From Bacteroidota bacterium (GTDB lineage Bacteria; Bacteroidota; Bacteroidia; Chitinophagales; UBA2359): a stretch of DNA of 7,777 bases. The DNA is taken from assembly GCA_020629895.1 (NCBI GenBank), contig JAHDCM010000167.1, positions 1 through 7,777 of the forward strand, written 5' to 3'. Both the position numbers and the translations under genes were made by a program. Each line of letters opens with the position of its first letter. Position 1 is the first letter of the stretch. This document shows positions 1 through 7,391 of the stretch, piece by piece. The notes under the pieces are model-generated. The model did no database searches. It had not been told where the DNA came from and worked only from the letters and a program-made list of their open reading frames with translations.

Positions 1-553
1 TATGTTTACGAACTATCCGTTTTAGCTTTGTTTTTATTTTAAAGATACGCTGTTTAGATGCATTTGAATTACTAAGATTAAAATAGTCGGCTATTTCTTG
101 ATGACTCCATCCTTTTAAATAAACCTGTAAGATGCGTTGCTCTTTATTTGTTAGTTTCAAAAAGCTATCTTGATACCTTGCATAACGTTGCTGCTCTTCA
201 AGAATAGCCTCTAATAGATTACTGGGAGCCGGCAAGTCTACGGGGTATCGCTTTGTCATCCTATTCATGCGATCTTTTCGTTTTTTCAACTCTTTATACC
301 ACATTTTCTTACAAACGCTGAGCAAAAAGGTTTGAAAACTGCTGGTTAAAAAATAAGGGTCTCGTTTGGCATATTTTAAAATTACAATCAGCCCCTCTTG
401 AAAAAGGTCTTCTCCATCTCCACGACTACCATTATTTCTCACCACCCATTGAATGACCTTTTCTTGAAAAAGATCATAAATGGCTCGAATGCCCTGCTCA
501 TTGTTTTGGAGCAGGGCTTGTAGGTGTTTATGTATAATTGGTTGAACTAGCAA
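1..553 (-). CDS. ECF-type RNA polymerase sigma factor (sigma-70 family), C-terminus cut by window edge
   Basis: Seen: reading leftward from 553, an open frame of 184 codons runs off the window edge without a stop. Residues about 21-92 match sigma-70 region 2, including DGEDLFQEG (46-54, region 2.2) and SFQTFLLSVCKKMWYKELKK (72-91, regions 2.3-2.4). Residues about 115-183 match region 4, with LTNKEQRILQVYLKGWSHQE (134-153) leading into a helix-turn-helix, IADYFNLSNSNASKQRIFKIK. There is no extra region 3, as expected for ECF factors that direct core RNA polymerase to a small regulon. The start is inferred as TTG at 553. It is the only ordinary start codon between the upstream in-frame stop (569-571) and region 2, and it gives a family-like N-terminus; the first in-frame ATG is residue 84, inside region 2. 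The gene follows the large surface-protein gene by 49 bases on the same strand with no clear terminator, so co-transcription is likely. No anti-sigma gene is visible. Family call is firm; the exact start and the regulon are not. Confidence 0.9.
   Translation of the reverse strand, partial: MLVQPIIHKHLQALLQNNEQGIRAIYDLFQEKVIQWVVRNNGSRGDGEDLFQEGLIVILKYAKRDPYFLTSSFQTFLLSVCKKMWYKELKKRKDRMNRMTKRYPVDLPAPSNLLEAILEEQQRYARYQDSFLKLTNKEQRILQVYLKGWSHQEIADYFNLSNSNASKQRIFKIKTKLKRIVRKH
491..517 (-). other. GC-rich perfect hairpin in the early codons of the sigma factor
   Basis: GCCCTGCTC (491-499) and GAGCAGGGC (509-517) are perfect 9-base reverse complements separated by 9 bases. In the sigma-factor mRNA this lies about 36-63 bases past the proposed TTG start and covers codons 13-21. 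Seven of nine pairs are G-C in an otherwise AT-rich region. No U-tract follows on either strand, so it is not an intrinsic terminator. A role in translation or mRNA stability is only a possibility. Confidence 0.5.
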
Positions 554-602
554 GAAACGGATTGTGAGTTAAAATAAAAAGACTTTGTACTGTGTTGAGA
601 AC

Positions 603-3600
603 TTACTTCATCAACATAATTTTCTCTTGTGCAATGACTTTCCCCTCATACTTCAGATGGAGCATATATAGACCATTTTCAAGGGCATTTAAATCTAGGT
701 GAATGGCTTGCTGACTGTCTTCTCCTTGAATGGAGATATTATGTACACTTTTACCTGTATAATCCGTTAATTGTAGTTGATATTGCGCTTCTAATTTCTG
801 ATTAAAGGCAATACATACCTGTCCATTCGATGGATTGGGGTAAGAAAATACATCTATTTCAGGGATGGGATCGTTTAACTTAGGACGTGATAATTGCAAG
901 TCATTCGTATTGGGCAATTGCAGACACATATTTGAAAATGCTGCGGATTTGGATCGTCCTCCTTTTTGGGCAGACAAAACAAAACCAACATAATAGGGTC
1001 TTTGTGTTAGGATTCGCTGTTTATGTATGGCGATCCAGTCTTTGCCATTTATTGATTCGTAGGCGGTAAAAACCTGATTTTCCCAAGTTATCTTTAACCA
1101 TTTCAAGCCTTTTGGGGCCTCACCCGTTGATTCGTATTTATGAGTTTCTAAGGCTCTTTTACCTGTCAGTCTACTGGTTACAATGGTCGCATCTTTCTCT
1201 AACATCACTCCAAAAGAGGGACTTCTTTCTTTTAGAGAAGACCGCACCATAATTCCTGCAACAGATTGAGCATTGGAACTGTTAACATCTACTAAAGTTG
1301 AAAATTCTCCTTCCCAATCATTGACAGGAATAGACACATAATATAGATTTTCTTCACTAATTGTTTTGACATAGCCATACGACTTCATTTTCATTGTTTG
1401 TTCCTTCTCATTAATCGTGTACTTCCCTCGAATAAAAGGGCTTCCGATGGCACCATCCGCCCATTCTATATTTGAAAAATTATAGCAGGTATTGCCCATT
1501 TCTTCCCTTTCTTGAATCTCAATCCAATGATCTTCCGTTTCTCCGTATTGAAAATTTTCGCAGGCATTTTCAGGAGTAGTATTTCGCTTCATGACTACCC
1601 GCATCAAATACTGCCCAATATTAATATTATCAGGAATAAATAAATTACCTTCATGAAGCGGATCATCTACTTGCACACTTTCATAAACTAATTCTTCCTC
1701 ATCAAATATTTGGTCTTGGTTGTAATCTATGTAAATGTGGTAGTAAGTACTATGTTCGCTATCATCAAATGAACCTGAAATAGTAAGCGGATTATGTCCT
1801 AGTTCAACAGGTATCGCCTCTAGTTGTGTGTATTGACCATAGCCATTATCATTGCCTGTTGCTCGTTCTGTTTCACCAATTTTGAACGCTTCAATGTAAT
1901 CTTCCTCATTCCCTTTTTGGTTGGGTTTACACAACAAATCGGGGAGATACCACAAAGTATCTTGTACGTTTTCTAATACAGTTACTTCACCCACTTGATT
2001 TACGACATTAACATTTTCAAGTCGGAAAACTTGCTCTTCGAAATTAAAGTTGCCAAAATTAGAGCTTCTATGTAATGACCGAATTGGTTTGTTAACAGTA
2101 AGAATTAAGTATTCCACTTCAATTAAACAGCCTATTTCACATACTCTACCTGCAATATTGATATTACCCGCATTGGGACGGATAGATGTTTGTCCAATGT
2201 CTAATAACTCCTTGCTTTCATCATTATTATAAATCCCCATATAGTCACTTTCATATATTCCAAAGGAGGAAGGCTTGTCAAACAAAGCCTCAACAGGAAT
2301 CACATCGTTGTCATTATAAGCGACTGTAAATCGTAAAAAATAAGCAGGAATCACGGCGTTCTCATCGTTGGTGTTACGTAAATTCACATCAAAAAAAGCA
2401 AGGTCACCAATGACATCTACAAGTGATAATCCTAGCTCAATATCTGACGCGCCACCTGTTTTACCCGAATCCCATACAGGCACTTCGCCATTATAGTAAG
2501 TAGTAAGAATGGTCAGATCGTCCATGTCAATGATCCCATTACCATCAAAATCACTATACTTAGCATTTAAACCAGAAGTTAGGGTAAATGCCCAATCTGC
2601 GCCAGGTGTTTGTGGAAATAATTCCGAACTACCACTAGAACGTGCTGGCCCCGTTCTTCCATAAACTTGCCCCCAACAAAATAAATCATTCATATCTATG
2701 AGACCATCGCGGTTACAATCGCCTGGTAAAACACATATTTCACATACACTCTTACAGGTTGCCAAGTGAGAAGTTTCAAGTGTAGAAGGATTGGTAGAGG
2801 TAGCTGTGATCACATCACCATCTTCAAAATTCCCTTCTAAGATCCATGTATCATCTTCAAGTGCAACAGTTGTACCCACATATAACCCTTGACAAGCAGT
2901 ATTGCTCAAACAAGCTCCATTATCCATCACAAAAACCTCAATGATACTTCCACTAGGCGCGTATCCAAAGATGGTAGAGCTAGTAGCATACTGTATTGTT
3001 GGAGGAGTAATGCCATTATTTACAGTAGCAGCTATATTCATTGGCACCTCATTACAATATAAATCATTTTGATACATCAAAATGCTATTGCCCTCTTTGA
3101 TATGAATCCCCTCTTGATTATAAGCAATCTGATTTCCTAAACCATCCCCTAAAGCATTTACACCAATCGTTAGCCCAGTCGCTATATGACAATAAATTCC
3201 AGCTTCTTGTCCTAAACCAGTAGCACCTGCTGCATTCGTACCAATATAATTTCCTGAAATAATGCCCTCAAAGTTAACGCCTGGCTGACTATAAATTCCA
3301 TAGATATTTCCAGCAATGGTATTATTGGCGATGAGTAAATTATTGGAGGCGGTAATAAAATATAAGCCAAAGTTATGTGGCATAGCTATATTGGCAGTAG
3401 GGTCTGTTCCTATTAGATTGTTGAGGATACTTAAATTAGAGGAACTATTGATTGATATTCCGTTGCCACTTCCACCACCTGCTAATACATTGTTATTTAT
3501 TTCAATAATATTACTTCCTGACAAAGAAATATTCGCACTACTATTAGGAGAACTTGTTGCACTAGCATCTATTCCTAACCAATTATCACTTATAGTTCCA

Positions 3601-5468
3601 TTAGTAGAAGAACCTATAAAGAATCCTGTTTCACAGCCATAAATTGTATTTTGCGCTAGGGTATAATCACTAGAACTAACCACACTAATTCCTATATCAT
3701 TCAAACTATTTCCCTCAAAATTGAAATTGCGAACTTGAAAACCACGTATTATACAGTTATCTGCATTCAATAAGCGAAACCCAATTAACTCTCCTACTAG
3801 GGCATTGCTTCCATCAATGGTAATCATTCCTCGATACCAACCCGTTTGAGTAGTGGCATCTATGATCGTTGCATCATCTGTAATATCAGGTAAAGGACTC
3901 TCTAAATTAATTACAATATCGGCTGTCATTGGAATATTAAACACAATGGTATTAGCTCCAGGATTGGTATTCGCACAGTTGATCGCTTCTCTTAAAGAAC
4001 CAACTCCACTATCATTAGTATTAAAAACAGTAATGTTACCAGTAGGATCAGCGCAAGATGTAACCGTTTCACAGACTGCAAATTCAGAACTACCAATATT
4101 CGTTAAGGTGGCAATAGCAGTCACTGAACTTCCTATATCTAATGTCCCACTCCACTGCCAATTACCAGTCACATCACTTGTTGTTGTTCCCATATACGAT
4201 CGTCCTTCACAAGCACTAGCCGAGTTAGTACAACTTGAATTGTCATTGACATATACATCGACTTCCGAACTAGGAGGAGCCGTACCAACTGCTCCACTTG
4301 GGCTTAAGGCAGTAATCACTGGAGCTTGTATATTGGCATTAGCAGTGCCTCCCAATTCAATACCATTATTACAATAAATTCGATTTAGTTGCATCGAAAT
4401 ATTGCTTGGAACAGTACCGCCATCACTTACTAACTCTACTGCAAAACCATTATTATTCGCAATGACATTTTGATTAGTACCTTCCCCAATATTCCAATTA
4501 GAAGCTCCATCAAAAACATGAATCCCATTAAAATTAGCTAAGGCAACATTTTCTGAACGATCCGTACCAATGTAATTACTAGCAATGGTGATATTCGTTC
4601 CTCCACCACCTGTTGCATTAGCAATTCCTGGCCCTAAATTACTACCAATTACATTATCATAAATGTACAAACCATCACTCCCTCCAATATCTAAACCTCC
4701 AGTGGTAGCTCCTAAATTTTGCCCATTTCCCCAAGCACTTACTCCATCACTGGCTACTCCGATATGGTTATTTTCTATAAAAGACGAAGTACTACTCAAC
4801 ACCTGCAAGCCCCAATTAGCATTATTAGAAAACGTATTATTAAGCACATTCATATTCGCACATTGCCACAATTGCATACCAACAATATTTCCTGCTCCTC
4901 CTGTTTCCATTCGATCCAATCCCACAACATTCCCCTCCATGATACCTCCCAAGACATCCATACATAAGATGCCATATTCACAGCCAGTGATCACATTATT
5001 ATATAAACTCACATTACTAACAGTACCAACCCAAATTCCCCAACTAGCTGTAAAGCCAGAAAAATTAGCAATCTCTAAACCTGTAATTATAGCATTATCT
5101 CCTAAAATATATAACCCATACGTATAATCTTCAACAATCGAAGTACCATCAATAATAATATGATTTCCGCCAGAATAACCAGGCTGTGTCGTTGCATCTA
5201 TGGTTGTATTGGCATCTACCAAATCTGGTAATAAAGATTCCAGTTGAATAATAAAGGGGCCATTGCCAGGAATATCAAATATAATACGATCAGCCCCGAT
5301 ATTACTTTCGGCACACAAAATAGCTTCTCGTAAGGAGCCATCTCCGCTATCATTCGTATTATTGACCAATAAATCACCATTGGTCTCTATACAAGCAGCT
5401 TTAACATCATAAAAAAAGATTAATTGTAAAATTAGAAAAAGGACGATTCTTGTAAGTGTACATTTCAT
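603..5468 (-). CDS. Large T9SS-exported surface protein: tandem CSLREA/beta-helix modules, dockerin-like pair, GEVED and concanavalin-like domains
   Basis: Seen, in residue order: a signal peptide at 1-24 (basic start, LFLILQLIFF core, VKA-A cleavage site). Beta-helix module A spans 32-466 with NTNDSGDGSLREAI at its start, and module B spans 477-905 with NTNDSGVGSLREAI. Both have N-x-I/NN ladder repeats typical of right-handed parallel beta-helices and end in a short Cys-containing beta cap. A dockerin-like pair follows (GDCNRDGLIDMNDL, 916-929; DFDGNGIIDMDDL, 973-985), then a cohesin-like beta region (about 1010-1130). A GEVED domain (about 1170-1320) carries YIDYNQDQIFDEEE and FQYGETEDHWIEI. 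A concanavalin/DUF1349-like domain lies at about 1326-1518. A T9SS type A sorting domain (about 1535-1621) has FSYPNPSNG and a final KIMLMK. The protein is therefore predicted to cross the outer membrane by T9SS and be surface-anchored or released. Ligand, if any, is unknown; adhesion or carbohydrate binding is inference. No polysaccharide-lyase catalytic residues were recognised. The ATG at 5468 directly precedes the signal peptide. Confidence 0.9.
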   Translation of the reverse strand: MKCTLTRIVLFLILQLIFFYDVKAACIETNGDLLVNNTNDSGDGSLREAILCAESNIGADRIIFDIPGNGPFIIQLESLLPDLVDANTTIDATTQPGYSGGNHIIIDGTSIVEDYTYGLYILGDNAIITGLEIANFSGFTASWGIWVGTVSNVSLYNNVITGCEYGILCMDVLGGIMEGNVVGLDRMETGGAGNIVGMQLWQCANMNVLNNTFSNNANWGLQVLSSTSSFIENNHIGVASDGVSAWGNGQNLGATTGGLDIGGSDGLYIYDNVIGSNLGPGIANATGGGGTNITIASNYIGTDRSENVALANFNGIHVFDGASNWNIGEGTNQNVIANNNGFAVELVSDGGTVPSNISMQLNRIYCNNGIELGGTANANIQAPVITALSPSGAVGTAPPSSEVDVYVNDNSSCTNSASACEGRSYMGTTTSDVTGNWQWSGTLDIGSSVTAIATLTNIGSSEFAVCETVTSCADPTGNITVFNTNDSGVGSLREAINCANTNPGANTIVFNIPMTADIVINLESPLPDITDDATIIDATTQTGWYRGMITIDGSNALVGELIGFRLLNADNCIIRGFQVRNFNFEGNSLNDIGISVVSSSDYTLAQNTIYGCETGFFIGSSTNGTISDNWLGIDASATSSPNSSANISLSGSNIIEINNNVLAGGGSGNGISINSSSNLSILNNLIGTDPTANIAMPHNFGLYFITASNNLLIANNTIAGNIYGIYSQPGVNFEGIISGNYIGTNAAGATGLGQEAGIYCHIATGLTIGVNALGDGLGNQIAYNQEGIHIKEGNSILMYQNDLYCNEVPMNIAATVNNGITPPTIQYATSSTIFGYAPSGSIIEVFVMDNGACLSNTACQGLYVGTTVALEDDTWILEGNFEDGDVITATSTNPSTLETSHLATCKSVCEICVLPGDCNRDGLIDMNDLFCWGQVYGRTGPARSSGSSELFPQTPGADWAFTLTSGLNAKYSDFDGNGIIDMDDLTILTTYYNGEVPVWDSGKTGGASDIELGLSLVDVIGDLAFFDVNLRNTNDENAVIPAYFLRFTVAYNDNDVIPVEALFDKPSSFGIYESDYMGIYNNDESKELLDIGQTSIRPNAGNINIAGRVCEIGCLIEVEYLILTVNKPIRSLHRSSNFGNFNFEEQVFRLENVNVVNQVGEVTVLENVQDTLWYLPDLLCKPNQKGNEEDYIEAFKIGETERATGNDNGYGQYTQLEAIPVELGHNPLTISGSFDDSEHSTYYHIYIDYNQDQIFDEEELVYESVQVDDPLHEGNLFIPDNINIGQYLMRVVMKRNTTPENACENFQYGETEDHWIEIQEREEMGNTCYNFSNIEWADGAIGSPFIRGKYTINEKEQTMKMKSYGYVKTISEENLYYVSIPVNDWEGEFSTLVDVNSSNAQSVAGIMVRSSLKERSPSFGVMLEKDATIVTSRLTGKRALETHKYESTGEAPKGLKWLKITWENQVFTAYESINGKDWIAIHKQRILTQRPYYVGFVLSAQKGGRSKSAAFSNMCLQLPNTNDLQLSRPKLNDPIPEIDVFSYPNPSNGQVCIAFNQKLEAQYQLQLTDYTGKSVHNISIQGEDSQQAIHLDLNALENGLYMLHLKYEGKVIAQEKIMLMK
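2487..2726 (-). other. Dockerin-like double calcium-binding region inside the large protein
   Basis: Residues 915-994 carry two D-x-N/D-x-D/N-G-x-I-D loops, GDCNRDGLIDMNDL and DFDGNGIIDMDDL. They are about 57 residues apart and separated by a GRTGPAR...PQTPGADW linker. As I recall it, this spaced arrangement with a GPAR/Q..W linker is a recurring Bacteroidota form, distinct from the compact ~65-residue clostridial dockerin. It probably binds Ca2+ and stabilises the junction with the following cohesin-like region; assembly into a cellulosome is not implied. Confidence 0.75.
2751..4040 (-). repeat. Tandem module B of the large surface protein (beta-helix plus Cys cap)
   Basis: This is the second copy of the module, residues 477-906. 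It repeats the order of module A: SLREAI (491), LPDITDDATIIDATTQTG (527-544), beta-helix coils, then IEVFVMDN followed by C853, C859 and C905. The cap is offset from module A by 440 residues rather than 446, so only a few residues have been gained or lost across the whole helix. Only about ten residues link module A to module B. Confidence 0.85.
4068..5375 (-). repeat. Tandem module A of the large surface protein (beta-helix plus Cys cap)
   Basis: This is the first of two homologous coding modules, residues 32-467. It opens with a CSLREA-type motif (SLREAI at residue 45), continues through LPDLVDANTTIDATTQPG and a ladder of N/I/G-rich coils, and ends with VDVYVNDN followed by C413, C420 and C466. 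Over the first 68 aligned residues, about 40 are identical to module B by eye, with SLREAI and DATTQ both offset by 446 residues. Third codon positions differ widely, which points to an old duplication. Confidence 0.85.
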
Positions 5469-5532
5469 AATTAATTAAATTGGGTGTTGCTACATAAACT
5501 AATAATTATTAGTCGAATAATAGGTTATGATT

Positions 5533-5593
5533 TTGTAAGTAAAAAATCCACTTCTTGAATAACGAGTATCAAGAAGTGGAATATCACTTACAA
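5533..5593. repeat. Nested inverted repeat in the divergent intergenic region
   Basis: Inner arms TCCACTTCTTGA (5547-5558) and TCAAGAAGTGGA (5569-5580) are perfect 12-base reverse complements around a 10-base loop. Outer arms TTGTAAGT (5533-5540) and ACTTACAA (5586-5593) are perfect 8-base complements that enclose the inner hairpin, separated from it by 6- and 5-base A/T-rich internal loops. Two perfect nested stems with the same centre make chance unlikely. It could act as DNA (operator) or as RNA in the leader of the large gene. Confidence 0.85.
5541..5580 (-). terminator. Intrinsic-terminator-like hairpin facing the large surface-protein gene
   Basis: Read on the minus strand, the 12-pair inner hairpin (5580 to 5547) is followed at once by six T residues (5546-5541), the layout of a rho-independent terminator. 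Read on the plus strand there is no T-tract. It lies 72-112 bases upstream of the ATG at 5468, and no leftward gene lies between it and the divergent gene at 5841. It would therefore act either as a leader terminator (attenuator) for the large gene or as a block to stray leftward transcription. The stem is only moderately GC-rich (5 of 12 pairs). Confidence 0.5.
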
Positions 5594-5637
5594 GTATTAT
5601 CGTTGATAACAATCCAAATATAAGTCATACGCCTCCC

Positions 5638-5661
5638 CTTTCCTCAGCAAAAAAAGGAAAG
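5638..5661. repeat. Small hairpin with A-rich loop
   Basis: CTTTCCT (5638-5644) and AGGAAAG (5655-5661) are perfect 7-base complements around a 10-base loop. No T-tract follows in either direction. It is short and lies in low-complexity sequence, so it may be chance. Confidence 0.3.
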
Positions 5662-5763
5662 AAATGAAATATTTTTTACAGAAAAAGCATTCAAAACACA
5701 ATATAAACAATTAATAATCAATTAATTAACCTCATCATCTTTCTAAAAAGAATTTGCGTTTTT

Positions 5764-5796
5764 TTTGATTAATTTAATTAAAAACAAGTATTTTTC
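5764..5796 (+). promoter_or_regulatory. Possible Bacteroidota-type promoter for the 516-residue gene
   Basis: TTTG (5764-5767) is followed after 21 bases by TATTTTTC (5789-5796). The known Bacteroidota vegetative consensus is TTTG near -33 and TAnnTTTG near -7. Here the upstream box matches fully and the downstream box matches five of six fixed bases. It would place the transcript start near 5803, about 38 bases before the ATG. AT-rich sequence gives frequent chance matches, so this is tentative. Confidence 0.3.
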
Positions 5797-5840
5797 ATTA
5801 CATTTATCTGTATATAGAACTCTTTTATTATTAATCACAA

Positions 5841-7391
5841 ATGCAAAAAAGCCAATTACTAGAATTATTATCAAAACTAGATAAAACAGATCTTACCCGC
5901 TTCAAAAAATACCTTGAATCGCCTTATCTCAATAATAGTAAAAACGCTGTTATACTGTTCGATTTTTTACGCAAATACCTACAAACACAAAAAGGTAAAT
6001 CCTTCATCTTCCCTACTCAAAAAGTCTATCAAAAAATATTCGATCAAAAATTTGATGACACTACCAAACAAAATGACAAACTCAATCACCTAAAATCAAC
6101 CTTTTACAAACTCTTATTCGATTTTTTAGCAACCGAACAACGACAAGCACAAGAGGAGAAAGGAAAAGATAAAAGCCAACTATTCTTCCTACTAGAAGCC
6201 TATTTCGAAAAGAATTTAGGAAAGCAATTCTACCACCTCATTCAAAAAGAAATTGACCAACATAAGCTCTCCTCAAATAATAACACACTTCAAGATATAA
6301 ATTATTTTTACAATTTATTTCAACTCTCGGAATATTATTATCAATCACAAATATTTCATAGCAGCGAAAAAGATCGACAAACCTATCTCCAAAATACTAT
6401 CGACAACCTCGATTATTACTATATCACGAACAAACTGCGATTATATTTAGCCGTTCTTTCACAAACCAACAACTTCTCCACTCCTTTCAATTTTATCATG
6501 TTGGAGGAGACCCTTCAAACCATCAAAACACATCAACTCACCCGCATTCCACTTATTGCTGCCTACTATTATCTTACTATTATCACCATAGACAATAAAC
6601 AACTATATGAATCTGCCGAAGAAACCACCAACAAATTAAAACAATTGCTATTTCAACAAGCAAAGGCCTTCAACCAATTTGATTTAAGACAGTTATATAC
6701 TGGCTTTATCAATGTTTTATTTCGTCGAGTCTCTCAAAATGAACGACTGTATTACCAAGAACTTTACGAAATATATACCACTGCCCTCCCTCAAAAAGTA
6801 TTTCACGTTAGCATCAACGAAAAAAAATATCTTCCTTTTGCCCACCTTTTAAAAAGTGTGAAAGCAGGTATTGCAATTGGAAATATAGCATCTGTTGAAG
6901 AAATTGTAGAAACGTACTATGAAGAAATTCATCCCCAATTCGCACAAAATGACTTTTATTACCTAAAAGCCCTCGTACTCACCGCCCAAAAAAAATATGA
7001 ACAAGCCCAAGAAACACTTCAAATCGTTCAGACAAAAAATATATATATTCAATTTTTCTGTCGCCAATTGCGCCTTCAAATCTACTACCTCACTGCCCTC
7101 CCCAAAGAACAAGAAACCTATGTACTCAACCAATTTACCAATGACCTCAGATGGATCAAAAATCATGGATCGTCGTCTATGACCACCGAAAAGAACAAGG
7201 CTAAACCATTTTTTCCTCCTCAAAAAGAACAAACCTACAAGCAATTTATCTCCCACCTCAAAAATGCCTATCTCCTAAAAACCGATTTCCTAAAATCACC
7301 CCAAGAAATTCAAACAGCACTTACCGAACTCAAATCTAATATTATCCCATCTGAAGTATATGACAGCTATTGGTTGCTACAAAACTTATAA
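5841..7391 (+). CDS. Helical cytoplasmic protein of unknown function, 516 residues
   Basis: I do not recognise a named family. Seen: no signal peptide or membrane segment; the sequence is nearly all helix-forming, rich in Lys, Gln, Tyr, Phe and Leu, with few Gly or Pro. The N-terminus has LLSKLDKTDLTRFKKYLESP (9-28) followed by YLNNSKNAVILFDFLRKYL (29-47). As I recall, an F-x-K-(Y/F)-L-x-SPY-x-N-N signature occurs in uncharacterised ~500-residue proteins of Saprospiria-type Bacteroidota. Residues about 371-400 (DFYYLKALVLTAQKKYEQAQ and following) look like one tetratricopeptide-type helical hairpin, and further helical pairs seem likely across 110-420. The C-terminus ends in EVYDSYWLLQNL. These points suggest a helical-repeat protein-binding scaffold (inference). 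The ATG at 5841 is preceded by AT-rich sequence and no Shine-Dalgarno site. It is transcribed away from the large surface-protein gene, and a long palindrome begins at the last base of its stop codon. Confidence 0.85.
   Translation: MQKSQLLELLSKLDKTDLTRFKKYLESPYLNNSKNAVILFDFLRKYLQTQKGKSFIFPTQKVYQKIFDQKFDDTTKQNDKLNHLKSTFYKLLFDFLATEQRQAQEEKGKDKSQLFFLLEAYFEKNLGKQFYHLIQKEIDQHKLSSNNNTLQDINYFYNLFQLSEYYYQSQIFHSSEKDRQTYLQNTIDNLDYYYITNKLRLYLAVLSQTNNFSTPFNFIMLEETLQTIKTHQLTRIPLIAAYYYLTIITIDNKQLYESAEETTNKLKQLLFQQAKAFNQFDLRQLYTGFINVLFRRVSQNERLYYQELYEIYTTALPQKVFHVSINEKKYLPFAHLLKSVKAGIAIGNIASVEEIVETYYEEIHPQFAQNDFYYLKALVLTAQKKYEQAQETLQIVQTKNIYIQFFCRQLRLQIYYLTALPKEQETYVLNQFTNDLRWIKNHGSSSMTTEKNKAKPFFPPQKEQTYKQFISHLKNAYLLKTDFLKSPQEIQTALTELKSNIIPSEVYDSYWLLQNL

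Larger units (their letters stand above)
5469..5840. other. Divergent intergenic region between the large surface-protein gene and the 516-residue gene
   Basis: The region is 372 bases, strongly AT-rich, with no convincing coding frame and no tRNA-like fold. It must contain promoters for both flanking genes because they diverge. It holds a nested hairpin (5533-5593), a small TTATC/GATAA inverted repeat (5597-5609), a 7-base hairpin (5638-5661) and a possible promoter (5764-5796). Upstream of the large gene's ATG the sequence is A/T-only for about a dozen bases, with no Shine-Dalgarno site. Confidence 0.8.

Noticed and set aside
301..304. First in-frame ATG (residue 84) as the start of the sigma factor
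   Set aside because: It would delete most of sigma region 2, which is clearly present upstream in the same frame; the TTG at 553 preserves the domain.
554..602. Intrinsic terminator between the large gene and the sigma factor
   Set aside because: There is a short T-rich stretch on the minus strand but no stable stem before it.
3316..5127. Several plus-strand open frames of 80-174 codons antisense to the large surface-protein gene
   Set aside because: They are Leu/Ile/Pro/Ser-rich, low-complexity products of reading the N/I/G-rich beta-helix coding sequence backwards. The minus-strand frame has full domain support.
5469..5530. A TAnnTTTG-type promoter directly upstream of the large gene
   Set aside because: The nearest match (TAGTTTAT on the minus strand) misses two fixed bases and has no TTG box at suitable spacing, so no promoter is called there.
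5597..5609. TTATC-GTT-GATAA inverted repeat as an operator
   Set aside because: Only five base pairs in AT-rich sequence, with no second copy nearby; chance is a sufficient explanation.
6963..7256. Minus-strand 97-codon frame inside the 516-residue gene
   Set aside because: It lies fully inside a long well-supported gene, has no recognisable domain, and its Phe/Leu/Gly-rich composition is what antisense reading of an A-rich gene gives.
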